Shown: piece after piece, positions 40,265-49,490 of the stretch
How positions within the stretch are numbered: position 1 is the first letter of the stretch
How the letters are laid out: every line of letters begins with the position of its first letter
Assembly (NCBI GenBank): GCA_001600695.1
Contig: BCKQ01000010.1
Coordinates: forward strand, 156,270-220,269
Source of the DNA: Ascoidea asiatica
Lineage: Eukaryota; Ascomycota; Saccharomycetes; Ascoideales; Ascoideaceae
Length of the DNA: 64,000 nucleotides
Reading direction: 5' to 3'
Translations under genes and position numbers: made by a program
Notes under the pieces: model-generated
Seen by the model: the letters and a program-made list of their open reading frames with translations, nothing else
Told to the model about the DNA's origin: nothing
The model's database searches: none

Positions 40265-41829
40265 TTTGAAAAGTATTAAATAGTTAATTAAGTAGATAAT
40301 AATAAGCTAATTGACAGAATGATTGGAACTCAATAAGATTTGAAAAACTGCTTCAAAAGTCTTTTATTTATATTTGTATTCTGTATTTTGTATTTTGTAT
40401 TTTGTAATATAGGTTTATCTTAAAATTGATTAATAATGACCAGAGTTTGTGAGATATTCTTGGACGATTTTGGATGATTTTGGATAATATTGGAGATTTG
40501 ATTAATAATTGAAAAATAAGAATATTTTTATTCTGGAATCGGCGTCGGAAAAAAAGTCGGAACAGTTTCGGAGGAGTCTCGGATAGCGGGAGGAAATCGG
40601 CGAGCGGCGACGGAGCACGGAAGAGCACGGAACGAGGCCAAAACAGAAAACAGAAAACAGAAAAGACCGAAAGGATTCTCTATTAGGAAATGGAAATGAT
40701 GAATTTAATCTTTAATGATATTCAATACAATAATAATAAAATGATATTAAAATATGAAATAATAGTTGGAAGTGGAGTTGGAGTTGGAGCTGTAAAGTAG
40801 TTCTGTTGTTTGTCTGAAGANAGTCTGAAGTATTTGGGAAGTAATTGGGAAGTATTCAAGACCAAGCAAGACTTTTGCATTTTTTCCACAGGACTTGCAC
40901 CATTATTTATATCACAACAGCAGCAGAAGAAGAGCAGAAGAAACAGGGCCAGAATTAGCTCATCCGCTGCGACTTCTGCGAGAAGAAATTGCGCTTTTGT
41001 GTCGCAGAGCGAGGATTGCGAGGATTGCGAGGATTGCCAGCTGTTCGTGCCCGGAAGTCGGCACTTTTTCCCACTTCGGGCACTCGTAAACAGCACTCGC
41101 CNGTCCCAGCACCAGCAGCGGGAGCGAGAAGAGTCCATTTCCTTCTCGGGTTTGNCTCGTCACGCGTCGCTTCTTGCTGGAAATTCACTCAGCTGTTTTT
41201 TTTTTGTCTGTTTTTNTCTGTTTTTGTCTGTTTTTATCTTCGTTTGTTGTCTTTGAGCTTTTTTATTCATTTTCTCCTGAGCCAACCGTTGGAAGTCTGG
41301 TAAAACATTAACTGAAACAATGGTGAACCAATAGTAAAATAATACTAAAACAACACTAAACCACTTTGACAGTGAAGTATTCTTGCTCTTTAACGGAATA
41401 TCTTTCAAACAAGCTTATCCTCACCACTTATCCAGCTCACTTTAAAACTCACCTTTCGCTGGTAATTCACTCGTTTCTGATTCTGTTTCTGGGTTTTTCC
41501 TTTTTTCGTTTGATCCTTCGTTTTTTTACTGCATTTTCATCTGTCCCATCATTTCATCCACCAATCAAAATCCAGGACAGAGTCACCTGATAAAAAGTTG
41601 CTATCATGTGATCCAAGCAACACGTGCCTTATAAANCCCNATATTACCCGGCTTGACCCCCAAATATGGATTTCTGATTATTATCAATTCCAGATTTAAT
41701 AAACTCTTAATAAATAAACAATCAAAAAATAAAAATAAATATTCAATAAATAATCATCTGAATTTGAATTCATTAATTCAAAATAATAATCAATTACAAT
41801 TATAATTACAGTCAACAATCTGATAAGAA
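40265..41829. promoter_or_regulatory. Divergent promoter region upstream of UTR4
   Basis: 1.57 kb with no supportable gene. Two GC islands are present (about 40535-40660 and 40890-41170). The first has TCGG/CGGAA repeats. The second has three GCGAGGATT nonamers (about 41011-41037) and an ACGCGT at 41162-41167. TTTTTGTCTG repeats follow (about 41205-41240). E-boxes lie near UTR4 (41605-41626). TTTTGTATT repeats are at about 40375-40405. Confidence 0.6.
41605..41626 (+). promoter_or_regulatory. Paired Cbf1-type E-boxes upstream of UTR4
   Basis: The minus-strand ATCACATG (41605-41612) fits the yeast Cbf1 consensus RTCACRTG, and CACGTG follows at 41621-41626, about 205 bp before the UTR4 ATG. 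Cbf1 with Met4 controls sulphur/methionine genes in S. cerevisiae. Linking these sites to a methionine-salvage gene is inference. Confidence 0.5.
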
Positions 41830-42642
41830 ATGATTAGAGCAATACTTGTCGATATTGAAGGTACAATATGTCCAATTTCTTTTGTTAAAGATCAATTATT
41901 TCCATTTTTCTTAGAAAATTTCCCATTAATTTTAAATAAATTTAATTTTCCATTAAATCAAATTTCATTAAAAGATTTATGTGATTCAAATAAATTAAAN
42001 AATAATGAAATTAAAATTTATCAAATTTTATTATCTTATGATAATGATTTAATNTCTTCAAAAGAAAATGTTTTAAATTATTTTAAAAATTTAGTTAAAA
42101 ATGATATTAAAGATAATAATTTAAAAAAAATTCAAGGTTTAATTTGGGATTTTGGTTATTTAAATAATAAAATTAAAACTCCAATTTATCTTGATTCAAT
42201 TAATTTATTTAAACTTTGGTATAAAACTCATTTAAAATTATATATATATTCTTCAGGTTCAATTCAAGCTCAAAAATTATTACTTAAATATTCATATCCA
42301 ATTGACATTAACTCTGATGATTTTACTAAAGAAACTTCTAAAGAAACTTCTAAAGAAATCATCAATTTAAATAAATATGTCAATGGCTATTTTGATATTT
42401 CAACTTCTGGTCCAAAAACTTCTGCTGAAAGTTATATAAATATTTCAAAATCTTTAAATTTAAAACCAAATCAAATTTTATTCTTAAGTGATAATTTAAA
42501 AGAAATTAATTCTGCAAAAATCTCAAATTTAAAAACTTATATTTTAGATAGACCTGGTAATAATATTTTAGACTTTAATTCTTTAAATTTAAATGAAAAT
42601 GATTTTCAAATTATAGATTCCTTTCATAAAATAATCTTATAA
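41830..42642 (+). CDS. UTR4: Utr4, enolase-phosphatase E1 of methionine salvage
   Basis: HAD-superfamily enzyme that enolises and dephosphorylates 2,3-diketo-5-methylthio-1-phosphopentane to the acireductone in the methionine salvage pathway. The N-terminus IRAILVDIEGTICPISFVKD holds the nucleophile motif D8-x-E10-x-T12 typical of E1 enzymes, where Glu replaces the usual second Asp. Later blocks are GLIWDFGY, the Ser motif YIYSSGSIQAQKLLLKYS, FDISTSGPKTSAESY with the conserved Lys, and the acidic motif ILFLSDNLKEI. At 270 residues it is slightly longer than S. cerevisiae Utr4 (227). Its 3' end is only 10 bp from the convergent NSE4. Confidence 0.96.
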   Translation: MIRAILVDIEGTICPISFVKDQLFPFFLENFPLILNKFNFPLNQISLKDLCDSNKLXNNEIKIYQILLSYDNDLXSSKENVLNYFKNLVKNDIKDNNLKKIQGLIWDFGYLNNKIKTPIYLDSINLFKLWYKTHLKLYIYSSGSIQAQKLLLKYSYPIDINSDDFTKETSKETSKEIINLNKYVNGYFDISTSGPKTSAESYINISKSLNLKPNQILFLSDNLKEINSAKISNLKTYILDRPGNNILDFNSLNLNENDFQIIDSFHKIIL

Positions 42643-42652
42643 TTTTAAAATT

Positions 42653-44104
42653 TTATATAATTGATTCTTTAATATTATATAATTTTATAACTTTTTCCCA
42701 TGTATTAAAATCAAATTTAAAAATTATATGATTTAAAACATTTTTTTCAATTATATTCTTCTCAATTTCATAATTCTTATCAAATTTATTAAGTTTTTCA
42801 AGAGGAATAATTTCTTCAATATATGCAATTTTTTCTTTATTTCCTTCTTCATTTATTTCTTCACTAAAATTTATTCTTAATTTACCATCTTTAATTAAAA
42901 AACTTAAATAAAATAAATTCTCAACTGATTTACCAAATGAGTTTGGATTTATAAAAAATTTAAATATATTTATTTTTCTTTTATTATTATTATTATCATC
43001 ATTACTACTACCTCCAATACTTTTTTTAAAAATTCTATATATATTTTGTACACATTTCGTTGTATCATCTTTTTTAGAATTATCATCATATAAATCTTTT
43101 CGTTTAACATTATCTGCAATTATTAAATTTTTATTATCATTTGGTAAATCATTTAAATTTCTTCTTTTTTTATTNATATTTTGAAATTTCTTAAAAATTT
43201 CATATGGTCCATTTAAAAATTCAATTGTTGGAATTTTATTTGAAATTTCTAAAAAAATTGTACCTAATCTAATTAAATTCATCTCTTTTAAGTTCTTAAA
43301 TGAATCAATTCTTTGATTATATATTATTTCTCTTTCTTCTTTTTCTTTTATCATTTCATCTGTTACCATATTTCCATATCCACTACTACTTTCACTTTCA
43401 TTAATATCATTTAAATAATCAATATCATAATTATTATTATCATTATTATTATTATTTGATAAAAATTCTTGCAATAAATTTTTTTTTAAAAATCTTAAAA
43501 ATTGAATTAAATCTAAATTTGCAGTTGTATTACCAATTTTAATATTTTTTATTGCATTTTTTGTGTTTTCTGTTATATTTAAAAAAGTTTCTGAATCATG
43601 ATGATAAATTAAGTTATTTTTAATAAATTTAGTTTTTGAAAATAAATTTTCAACTTTATCAAAATCTTCTTCAACTATATTTAATCCATTATTTCTAATA
43701 ATTTCAATTCTATGATTTAAAATTTCTTTATTTAATGTTTTATAATCAATTAATAATGTTTTAACTTTATTTTCATCATTTTCTTCTGTATTTAATTCAT
43801 CACTATCACTATCGCTTTCACTATCACTTTCATTTTCACTCTCACTTCCACTATCACTTCGACTATCACTTCCTGTTCCACTCTCAACACCACTTTCACC
43901 TTCTTCTACATCCTCACCTTCTTCTTCATTGTCAGAATCTATTTCTAAGTATGATTTAACTTTATTTCCATTTAACAGTCTTTCACTTTCACTTTCATTT
44001 TCATTTTCATTTTCATTTATTTGGCTTTCATAATTCTTAGTTCGTTTATAAAAATTCGAGCTACCTGTATTTATCAGACTTTCATCATGAGATCTCTTTG
44101 GCAT
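42653..44104 (-). CDS. NSE4: Nse4, kleisin subunit of the SMC5/6 complex
   Basis: Kleisin that bridges the Smc5 and Smc6 heads. The 483 residues begin with an acidic Ser/Glu/Asp-rich tail containing an NLS-like KRSHDE/KRTK. A helical N-terminal region follows (LLIDYKTLNKEILNHRIEII, VENLFSKTKFIKN, LDLIQFLRFLKKNL). The C-terminal winged-helix carries the Nse4_C signature FKFFINPNSFGKSVENLFYL and SFLIKDGKLRI. The W-x-x-G-type middle segment is poorly conserved, with Asn insertions. The partner SMC6 lies at 1314-4796. The 3' end nearly abuts UTR4, so the transcripts must overlap. Confidence 0.95.
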   Translation of the reverse strand: MPKRSHDESLINTGSSNFYKRTKNYESQINENENENESESERLLNGNKVKSYLEIDSDNEEEGEDVEEGESGVESGTGSDSRSDSGSESENESDSESDSDSDELNTEENDENKVKTLLIDYKTLNKEILNHRIEIIRNNGLNIVEEDFDKVENLFSKTKFIKNNLIYHHDSETFLNITENTKNAIKNIKIGNTTANLDLIQFLRFLKKNLLQEFLSNNNNNDNNNYDIDYLNDINESESSSGYGNMVTDEMIKEKEEREIIYNQRIDSFKNLKEMNLIRLGTIFLEISNKIPTIEFLNGPYEIFKKFQNXNKKRRNLNDLPNDNKNLIIADNVKRKDLYDDNSKKDDTTKCVQNIYRIFKKSIGGSSNDDNNNNKRKINIFKFFINPNSFGKSVENLFYLSFLIKDGKLRINFSEEINEEGNKEKIAYIEEIIPLEKLNKFDKNYEIEKNIIEKNVLNHIIFKFDFNTWEKVIKLYNIKESII

Positions 44105-44674
44105 TATTCAAATTTCATTTGGTATTTATACAAATGTATACAGCAATATTGACTAATTTATAATAAATATTCAATATTACTTATCATTTTTGATCTTCAA
44201 TTCAAAATATTAATTTTGGATTATTTTTCGTGCGTATTATTTGAAATATCATTTTATTTACGCGACAGCAGTGAAAAAAGAAAAACACCACCAAAATGAT
44301 CCAAATATTTGGTCTCGTACAGGAAACCCACCATACCGGTTTCAATAAAAATATCCAGATTATTGGTCTCAATAAAAGCATCCACAAATCTGGTCTTTAA
44401 GTAAAATACACAATTTATCACCTGACCAGGACCGTTGACCCCGTGACATTCTCGTGCTGTGAAATAAAGCTTTATTTTGGTGGCTGCTGCGATGCTCTGA
44501 ATAAACACTTTTAAACATAATTAACAATTAACAAGTGAATAGAGAAGAATAATCAACAACTATCTGTGAATAAAAGCTAAGAAGAATTGAATTAAAATTT
44601 AGATAATAAAGCTATTTCAATCATAATTCTAATACTTAAGGAATATTGTTCATGTTGGTGATATAAATATTATA
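44105..44674. promoter_or_regulatory. Divergent promoter, NSE4 and Vps3844-type gene
   Basis: 570 bp. The centre holds a degenerate 27-bp tandem repeat (44284-44418). A GC-richer segment with GGTCAGG/ACCAGGACC words follows (about 44420-44495). Several open frames here are products of the repeat. Confidence 0.6.
44284..44418. repeat. Degenerate 27-bp tandem repeat, about five copies
   Basis: GGTCTC, GGTTTC, GGTCTC and GGTCTT begin at 44311, 44338, 44365 and 44392, exactly 27 bp apart. Within units, AATAAAA and ATCCA sub-blocks recur at fixed offsets, and a further degraded unit lies at 44284. Because 27 is divisible by three, the minus-strand frame shows nonapeptide repeats of the kind (E/K)T-x-x-L/V-D-x-F-I. 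Confidence 0.75.
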
Positions 44675-45772
44675 ATGTTCAAATCTTTGCTTTATTTATT
44701 TTCATTCTTGAGCTTATTCATTTTTTCTAAAGTTAATGCTCAAGGTACTGTTTCATTTCCATCAATTATTAATAAAATTAATAATGAAATTGAATTGAAT
44801 TTAAATTTGAATGATTTGAAATTAGTTTTATTAAAAGATTTAAATTTAATTGAAAATTATTCAGCTTTTGAATTCACTAATCCTGGTTTAATTCAATCAT
44901 TCATTAATGAAAATAATCAAAAAGATAATAAATATATTATAATTTTGAATAATAATAGTGAAGATGATCAAAATGAAGACTTAAATTATTTGAAAGATTA
45001 TAATTTCAAATTGTCCGATTCAATTTCAAATAATGAAAAGATCTTGAATTTGATCAATGAAATTTCAACTGAAAATAAAATTTTTTTTAAAAAAATTGAT
45101 TTAAATTATAATATTAATCAAAATAACGTAAATGAAATCATTAGTCAAATTAATATAGACTATGATGATAATGACAATAACAATGATAATCAATTGAAAT
45201 CAATTGGTATAATCAGTATCAATAATAATCAAGATAATATTATTAATAGTAATATAATTTACAATCAATTATTTAATAAGTTAATCTCTTTGAATTTCAG
45301 TATAATTCATTTGTATAATATTAACAATAACAACAATAACAACAATAATCATATCAATAACAATAATATAATATATAATCAACAACCAATGTTAATCAAT
45401 TCAAAATTAAGAAGATCTTCTAAAGGTTCCGCAACTTATTCAAATTCAAATGATTTATGTTTCTTAACTGAAGAAGATTGTATAATGAATACAAATAATT
45501 GTAATACTCATGGTTTATGTTCAAAATCAAATAATGACTGTTGGTCTTGTATTTGTGCTGCTTCTTTTAATCAAACAACTAAAAAAACAACAAATTGGTC
45601 TGGCTCAAAATGTCAAAAAATTAATATTTCAACTGAATTCAATTTACTTTTATGGTCTTCAATTTTTCTAATTTTATTATTAGTTTCTTCAATTAAAATG
45701 TTATTTTCAATGGATAAAGATGAATTACCAGGTATTTTATCTGCTGCAACTATTTCTTCCTCTAAAAAATAA
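44675..45772 (+). CDS. Vps3844/DUF3844-type membrane protein
   Basis: A 365-residue type I membrane protein. It starts with a signal peptide (LLYLFSFLSLFIFSKVNAQG, cleavage after the Ala). A poorly conserved Asn-rich lumenal region follows. Next comes a Cys-rich EGF-like block, CFLTEEDC..NTNNCNTHG, with CSKSNNDCWSCICAASF ending at GSKCQKINIS. Then come a transmembrane segment (LLLWSSIFLILLLVSSIKML) and a short tail SMDKDELPGIL. This C-terminal arrangement is that of the Vps3844 (DUF3844) family, linked to the endoplasmic reticulum and vacuolar sorting in fungi. The lumenal part is too divergent to compare. A poly-Asn run lies near residue 215-235. Confidence 0.78.
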   Translation: MFKSLLYLFSFLSLFIFSKVNAQGTVSFPSIINKINNEIELNLNLNDLKLVLLKDLNLIENYSAFEFTNPGLIQSFINENNQKDNKYIIILNNNSEDDQNEDLNYLKDYNFKLSDSISNNEKILNLINEISTENKIFFKKIDLNYNINQNNVNEIISQINIDYDDNDNNNDNQLKSIGIISINNNQDNIINSNIIYNQLFNKLISLNFSIIHLYNINNNNNNNNNHINNNNIIYNQQPMLINSKLRRSSKGSATYSNSNDLCFLTEEDCIMNTNNCNTHGLCSKSNNDCWSCICAASFNQTTKKTTNWSGSKCQKINISTEFNLLLWSSIFLILLLVSSIKMLFSMDKDELPGILSAATISSSKK

Positions 45773-46348
45773 GTTAGAAGTCAATACTTATAATGTTGTT
45801 ACATAATTTGAAAACAAATAAACAGACAAANAATTAAATAAATAAATATATTAATAAATAAAATAATAAATAATTGANTACATAATACTGTATATAATTT
45901 TTANAAACTAAGGGTTTAAAGGTTTTAAAGGGTTCATTCAAAGCCCTGATTGATTGAAATTTTGATAATTGTATTCATTTTAAAGTTAATTCTTATTCAA
46001 ATAACTTGTTTTTTTCAGTTTCAGATTTATATTCAAATTTATATTTAACCTCATATTAAATGAAAATCTATTCTTAATTTATATTTTTTAAGTACAAATT
46101 CGTTACACATTGCTTTTTCATACACCTTTTTATTATTTTAATCGTTTCTATCATTTGAAATTGATTCACTTCAAATCTGGAGTATTAATCAATAAAAAGA
46201 TACTTTTCAAATTTTTAATTAATATAAATAGTATGAAAATTATTCAATGTAAAAGTGATATTTATTCAGTTNTTATCATTATATTTGACTTTGTTNAGTT
46301 GATTATTCATTCATTCATTCAATTTCAATTCGATCAATTTAAACTAAA
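45773..46348. promoter_or_regulatory. Upstream region of the secreted protease gene
   Basis: 576 bp, uniformly AT-rich, without a GC island. It contains AAATAAAT runs just after the preceding stop and an ATTCATTCATTC run at about 46302-46322. No gene is supported. Confidence 0.5.
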
Positions 46349-47620
46349 ATGTTATTAGTCAAATCGATAACTTTCATATCAATTTTTGAATTGATATCTC
46401 AATTATCAACTCAAACACATGCTCAACCCCAAAATCTTGATCCAATTTGCTCTTTTGGTTCAATTGATAAAAGAAATTTAAAAGAAAAAAGACAATATGG
46501 TTTTAATCATCATCAACATTCACAATTTCAAAATCAACAACAATCTCAATTTCAATCCAATAAAGATACAAATTCAGTCACAACAAGTACTCTAATTGGT
46601 TCTTTGACTAGTGTTTCATACGTTGCTAGTCAGTCAACTGACTCTTTGATTGTTGTACAAAATGAAACAAATAGTGAAGCTTTTGAAAGTGAATTTGTTA
46701 CAAATACAATCATTACTTCTCTTACCTCTTCAAATGATATAGAATCTTCAGACACTACCCTTATATCATCAGTTACATCAGAACTTGAAGTGGCAGCAGT
46801 GACAACTACAACTTCAACTTCATCTTCTACAGGAACAGATTCAGATCTGGAAACTTCAGTTAAAACTTGGAATCCACCAGCTGATCTTGTTGAACCTTTA
46901 GAAGAAGTTTGGGAACATGAAATGGAAACATACTCAGATCCTTTAGGATTTAAAAATTATGGATTTGATATTGTTATGGCAGCAAAAGGTAATATTCAAT
47001 ATTGTATTCGTTGGGATTCAAATAATACAGTTAGTGAAGAATTGAGAGAAAATATTGAAACTTCACTTAAAAAACAATATCTCAAATGGATGGATTGGCT
47101 AGTTGATTATGATGGTTTTCCCTATTCCAGTGTTAATGTTTCTGTAGTTGGATGGGCAGTCAATGATTCTAGTTTATTAGAAGGTGATACTTCTGGAATT
47201 ACAATTTATACTGATTCCCATGATACTAACGGTGTACCAGAATGTTCAGAAGATTGTGGTAGATTTTTTCATTATGCAGATGATGATTATTCAAATTGTG
47301 AAGCTGGAGAAAGTAAAGGACGTTATGATCATTCTCTTTGGTTAACACAAGGTATGGGAGAAAATGGAGCAGGAGGTGATTGGGGCCAAAGAATTGGACA
47401 AGAATATTTCACAGAAGCTGTTGAAAGTGATGTTGAAAATATTCATATTTTACTTCATGAAATGGGTCATACCTATGCTTTAGATGATTTTTATGATTGG
47501 ACCCCAAGTAACGAAACTGCATTTATAATGAATGCAGGAGCGGCAACCTATATTACTGAATTTGATGGGTGGATGTTTAGAAATTGGTGGAGTAACTTAA
47601 CATCAAGATATGATTTATGA
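46349..47620 (+). CDS. Secreted metzincin-like zinc protease
   Basis: A 423-residue protein with an N-terminal signal peptide (LLVKSITFISIFELISQLST). A likely Kex2 site is KEKRQYG at about residue 49, followed by a Ser/Thr-rich linker to about 170. The C-terminal domain holds HEMGHTYALDD at 370-380, which fits HExxHxx(G/A)xxD with Asp as third zinc ligand, as in snapalysin-type enzymes. It continues FYDW and, 20 residues on, FIMNAGAATY, a Met-turn-like segment. Paired Cys (ECSEDCG) and ETYSDPLGFKNYGFDIVMAA and GNIQYCIRWDSN are recognisable from fungal secreted proteins of unknown substrate. I expect it to be processed and secreted. One CTG codon (46847) lies in the linker. Confidence 0.78.
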   Translation: MLLVKSITFISIFELISQLSTQTHAQPQNLDPICSFGSIDKRNLKEKRQYGFNHHQHSQFQNQQQSQFQSNKDTNSVTTSTLIGSLTSVSYVASQSTDSLIVVQNETNSEAFESEFVTNTIITSLTSSNDIESSDTTLISSVTSELEVAAVTTTTSTSSSTGTDSDLETSVKTWNPPADLVEPLEEVWEHEMETYSDPLGFKNYGFDIVMAAKGNIQYCIRWDSNNTVSEELRENIETSLKKQYLKWMDWLVDYDGFPYSSVNVSVVGWAVNDSSLLEGDTSGITIYTDSHDTNGVPECSEDCGRFFHYADDDYSNCEAGESKGRYDHSLWLTQGMGENGAGGDWGQRIGQEYFTEAVESDVENIHILLHEMGHTYALDDFYDWTPSNETAFIMNAGAATYITEFDGWMFRNWWSNLTSRYDL

Positions 47621-47658
47621 TAGACATATATATATTTATATATAGTATTTATTTAGTT

Positions 47659-48636
47659 TTATTTATTAACTTTTGAAAAACAATAATAAGTTGGCCATTC
47701 AATTTCAATTATTGTATTGTCATTCCACTTGAAATTCTTATATAATTTATTTTTAAAAATTTGATCAATTGTTATACTTTTGTTTTTATTTTTTTCATCA
47801 TTTGCCCAATTATGATAAGCACTCCAAGTTTTAGTATAATTTATAAAATCAATTAATTTAATTTTCTTTTTTAAATTTAAGGGATTTTTATTATTATTGT
47901 TACCAGTTTTATATGTGAATTTCCTTAAATTCAAATCAAAGTTTCTATATTCATCAATATTAATAAATTGTTCAGTTGGTAATTTAATATCTTTATATAA
48001 ATTGATTAAAATTGATCTACCAGGTTGTGGCCAATAAGAACCTAAATTTTCATCATTATAAGTATAATCATAGTATAAATTATTTGCTAAATTATAGTTT
48101 TCTAAATTATTATTGAAATTATTTGAAGTGATAATTGGATCAACGTAACACCAGAAAGCAAAAGTACCATTTTTCTTTAAAATTTTATAAATTGAGTTAA
48201 AAAAATCAATTGAAGGAAACCAATGAATTGCTTCAGCGCAAGTTACTAGATCAAAGGAAGATTCATTAAATGAATTTGTAATATTTTCAATTGAACAAGG
48301 TTTGAAAGATAATTTTTTTTTTAAAATTGAATTAATTGAGTTATTTAATTTATTAATTGATTCATTTATCATTGTTTCAGATTTATCAATACCAATAACT
48401 TTATCAAAATAGTCAGTTAAAGTAAATGTAACCTGACCAGATCCACAGCCAATATCTAAAGCTCGTGAACATTCGTTATCATCAGAATCATTCTTGGAGT
48501 TTGAGTTTGAGTTTGAGTTTAAGTTACAACTACCATTATGATAATTCATTAATTCATCAAAGAAAGATTTAGGATAGTTTGGTCTAAAATGCTCATAATC
48601 ATTAGAAGCAAAGTTTTTTTCACTAAAAGCAGACAT
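47659..48636 (-). CDS. SAM-dependent methyltransferase, Tmt1/Crg1-like
   Basis: Class I methyltransferase of 325 residues from the ATG at 48636; the open frame extends six codons upstream but only to a GTG. After FSEKNFASNDYEHFRPNYPK, the N-terminal block typical of the Tmt1/Crg1 group, comes motif I ALDIGCGSGQ (about 59-68). Then come KVIGIDKSETMI (the acidic residue binding the ribose), SFDLVTCAEAIHWF (motif IV/post) and GTFAFWCYVDP. Tmt1 methylates trans-aconitate and Crg1 methylates small lipids or toxins such as cantharidin, so the substrate here is open. A short SNSNSNSNSK insert precedes motif I. It is convergent with the protease gene, 38 bp apart. Confidence 0.85.
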   Translation of the reverse strand: MSAFSEKNFASNDYEHFRPNYPKSFFDELMNYHNGSCNLNSNSNSNSKNDSDDNECSRALDIGCGSGQVTFTLTDYFDKVIGIDKSETMINESINKLNNSINSILKKKLSFKPCSIENITNSFNESSFDLVTCAEAIHWFPSIDFFNSIYKILKKNGTFAFWCYVDPIITSNNFNNNLENYNLANNLYYDYTYNDENLGSYWPQPGRSILINLYKDIKLPTEQFINIDEYRNFDLNLRKFTYKTGNNNNKNPLNLKKKIKLIDFINYTKTWSAYHNWANDEKNKNKSITIDQIFKNKLYKNFKWNDNTIIEIEWPTYYCFSKVNK

Positions 48637-49490
48637 TTTGTTTAGAACAGACACTTTTCAATTTTTTTTTGGAATATAACTGAAAATTTAATATGTGTAA
48701 TAAAAATATAAATAGAAACAATAAAAGAAATTGAAATTAAATAGATTGAATAAATTTAAAGCAAAAAGAAAGTGAATTTTGCAGTGAGAATAGCTCCATT
48801 TTATCTTAAAATTGGGAAAAATAAATGAATGATTACTAATATCACCAATTTTTAACGATCTTTGACTTAAATGATCTAAAATATTCAGATTATTCGCAAT
48901 ATTCGCAATATTCAAAAGATTGTACAATATTCAGAAGATTTAGAAGGTTTGGATGATTTAAAAGATGTAAAAGATAATGGATATAAGAATAAACTGTAAA
49001 AAGTCGATCGACTGACTGCAACTGATGAAAATAANGATATCAAGAAAATAGGAGAATAACGAACAGTGCTTAAATCACCTAGCTTGGAATTTGGGACATT
49101 CGTGATGTTAGTGATGTTCGTTAACAAAAACTTAGCAGTAAAAATCGGATCCAAGACAATGGAAATCCTTTTTTAAAAAGGAATGTACCACAGTGTACAT
49201 ACATAGTAATGCGTTGTAAAACTGACACTCTGTGTGTTTTTATTATCAGGACATGTGCCACATCCCGATAATAGAGTAAACGTTTTGCGTGAAATGAGCG
49301 CGGAACCATTTCTATGGAACTCAATTGTTTGGAGTGAGAAAAATGAAATTTTCAAAATTTCTTCATTTTACCATTTATTTACTATTTTATAATAATGAAA
49401 ATAATTGTAAATCAGAAATGATATTAATGTGATTAGTTATATTCCAATATATACTTATATAAATCGTTATTATATAAGGTATAAGAAATA
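48637..49490. promoter_or_regulatory. Divergent promoter, methyltransferase and RPC25
   Basis: 854 bp. A moderately GC-rich patch (about 49140-49325) precedes RPC25, and ATATTCGCAATATTCAAAAG-type repeats lie at about 48880-48925. An 80-codon minus-strand frame (48912-49154) is judged to be chance. Confidence 0.5.

Noticed and set aside
40722-41408. A cluster of frames of 60-148 codons upstream of UTR4
   Set aside because: Mutually overlapping frames in the GC island and T-rich repeats; no conserved motif, several Ns and repeat-driven composition.
44202-44508. Minus-strand frames with nonapeptide repeats
   Set aside because: Explained by the 27-bp tandem repeat, which is divisible by three; no signal of a real gene beyond that.
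48637-48654. Upstream extension of the methyltransferase
   Set aside because: Begins with GTG; the ATG at 48636 gives the family-typical N-terminus.
48912-49154. 80-codon minus-strand frame with an ACTAAC and TAG nearby
   Set aside because: The branch-point-like word made me test for an intron, but the downstream sequence has an early stop and no domain.
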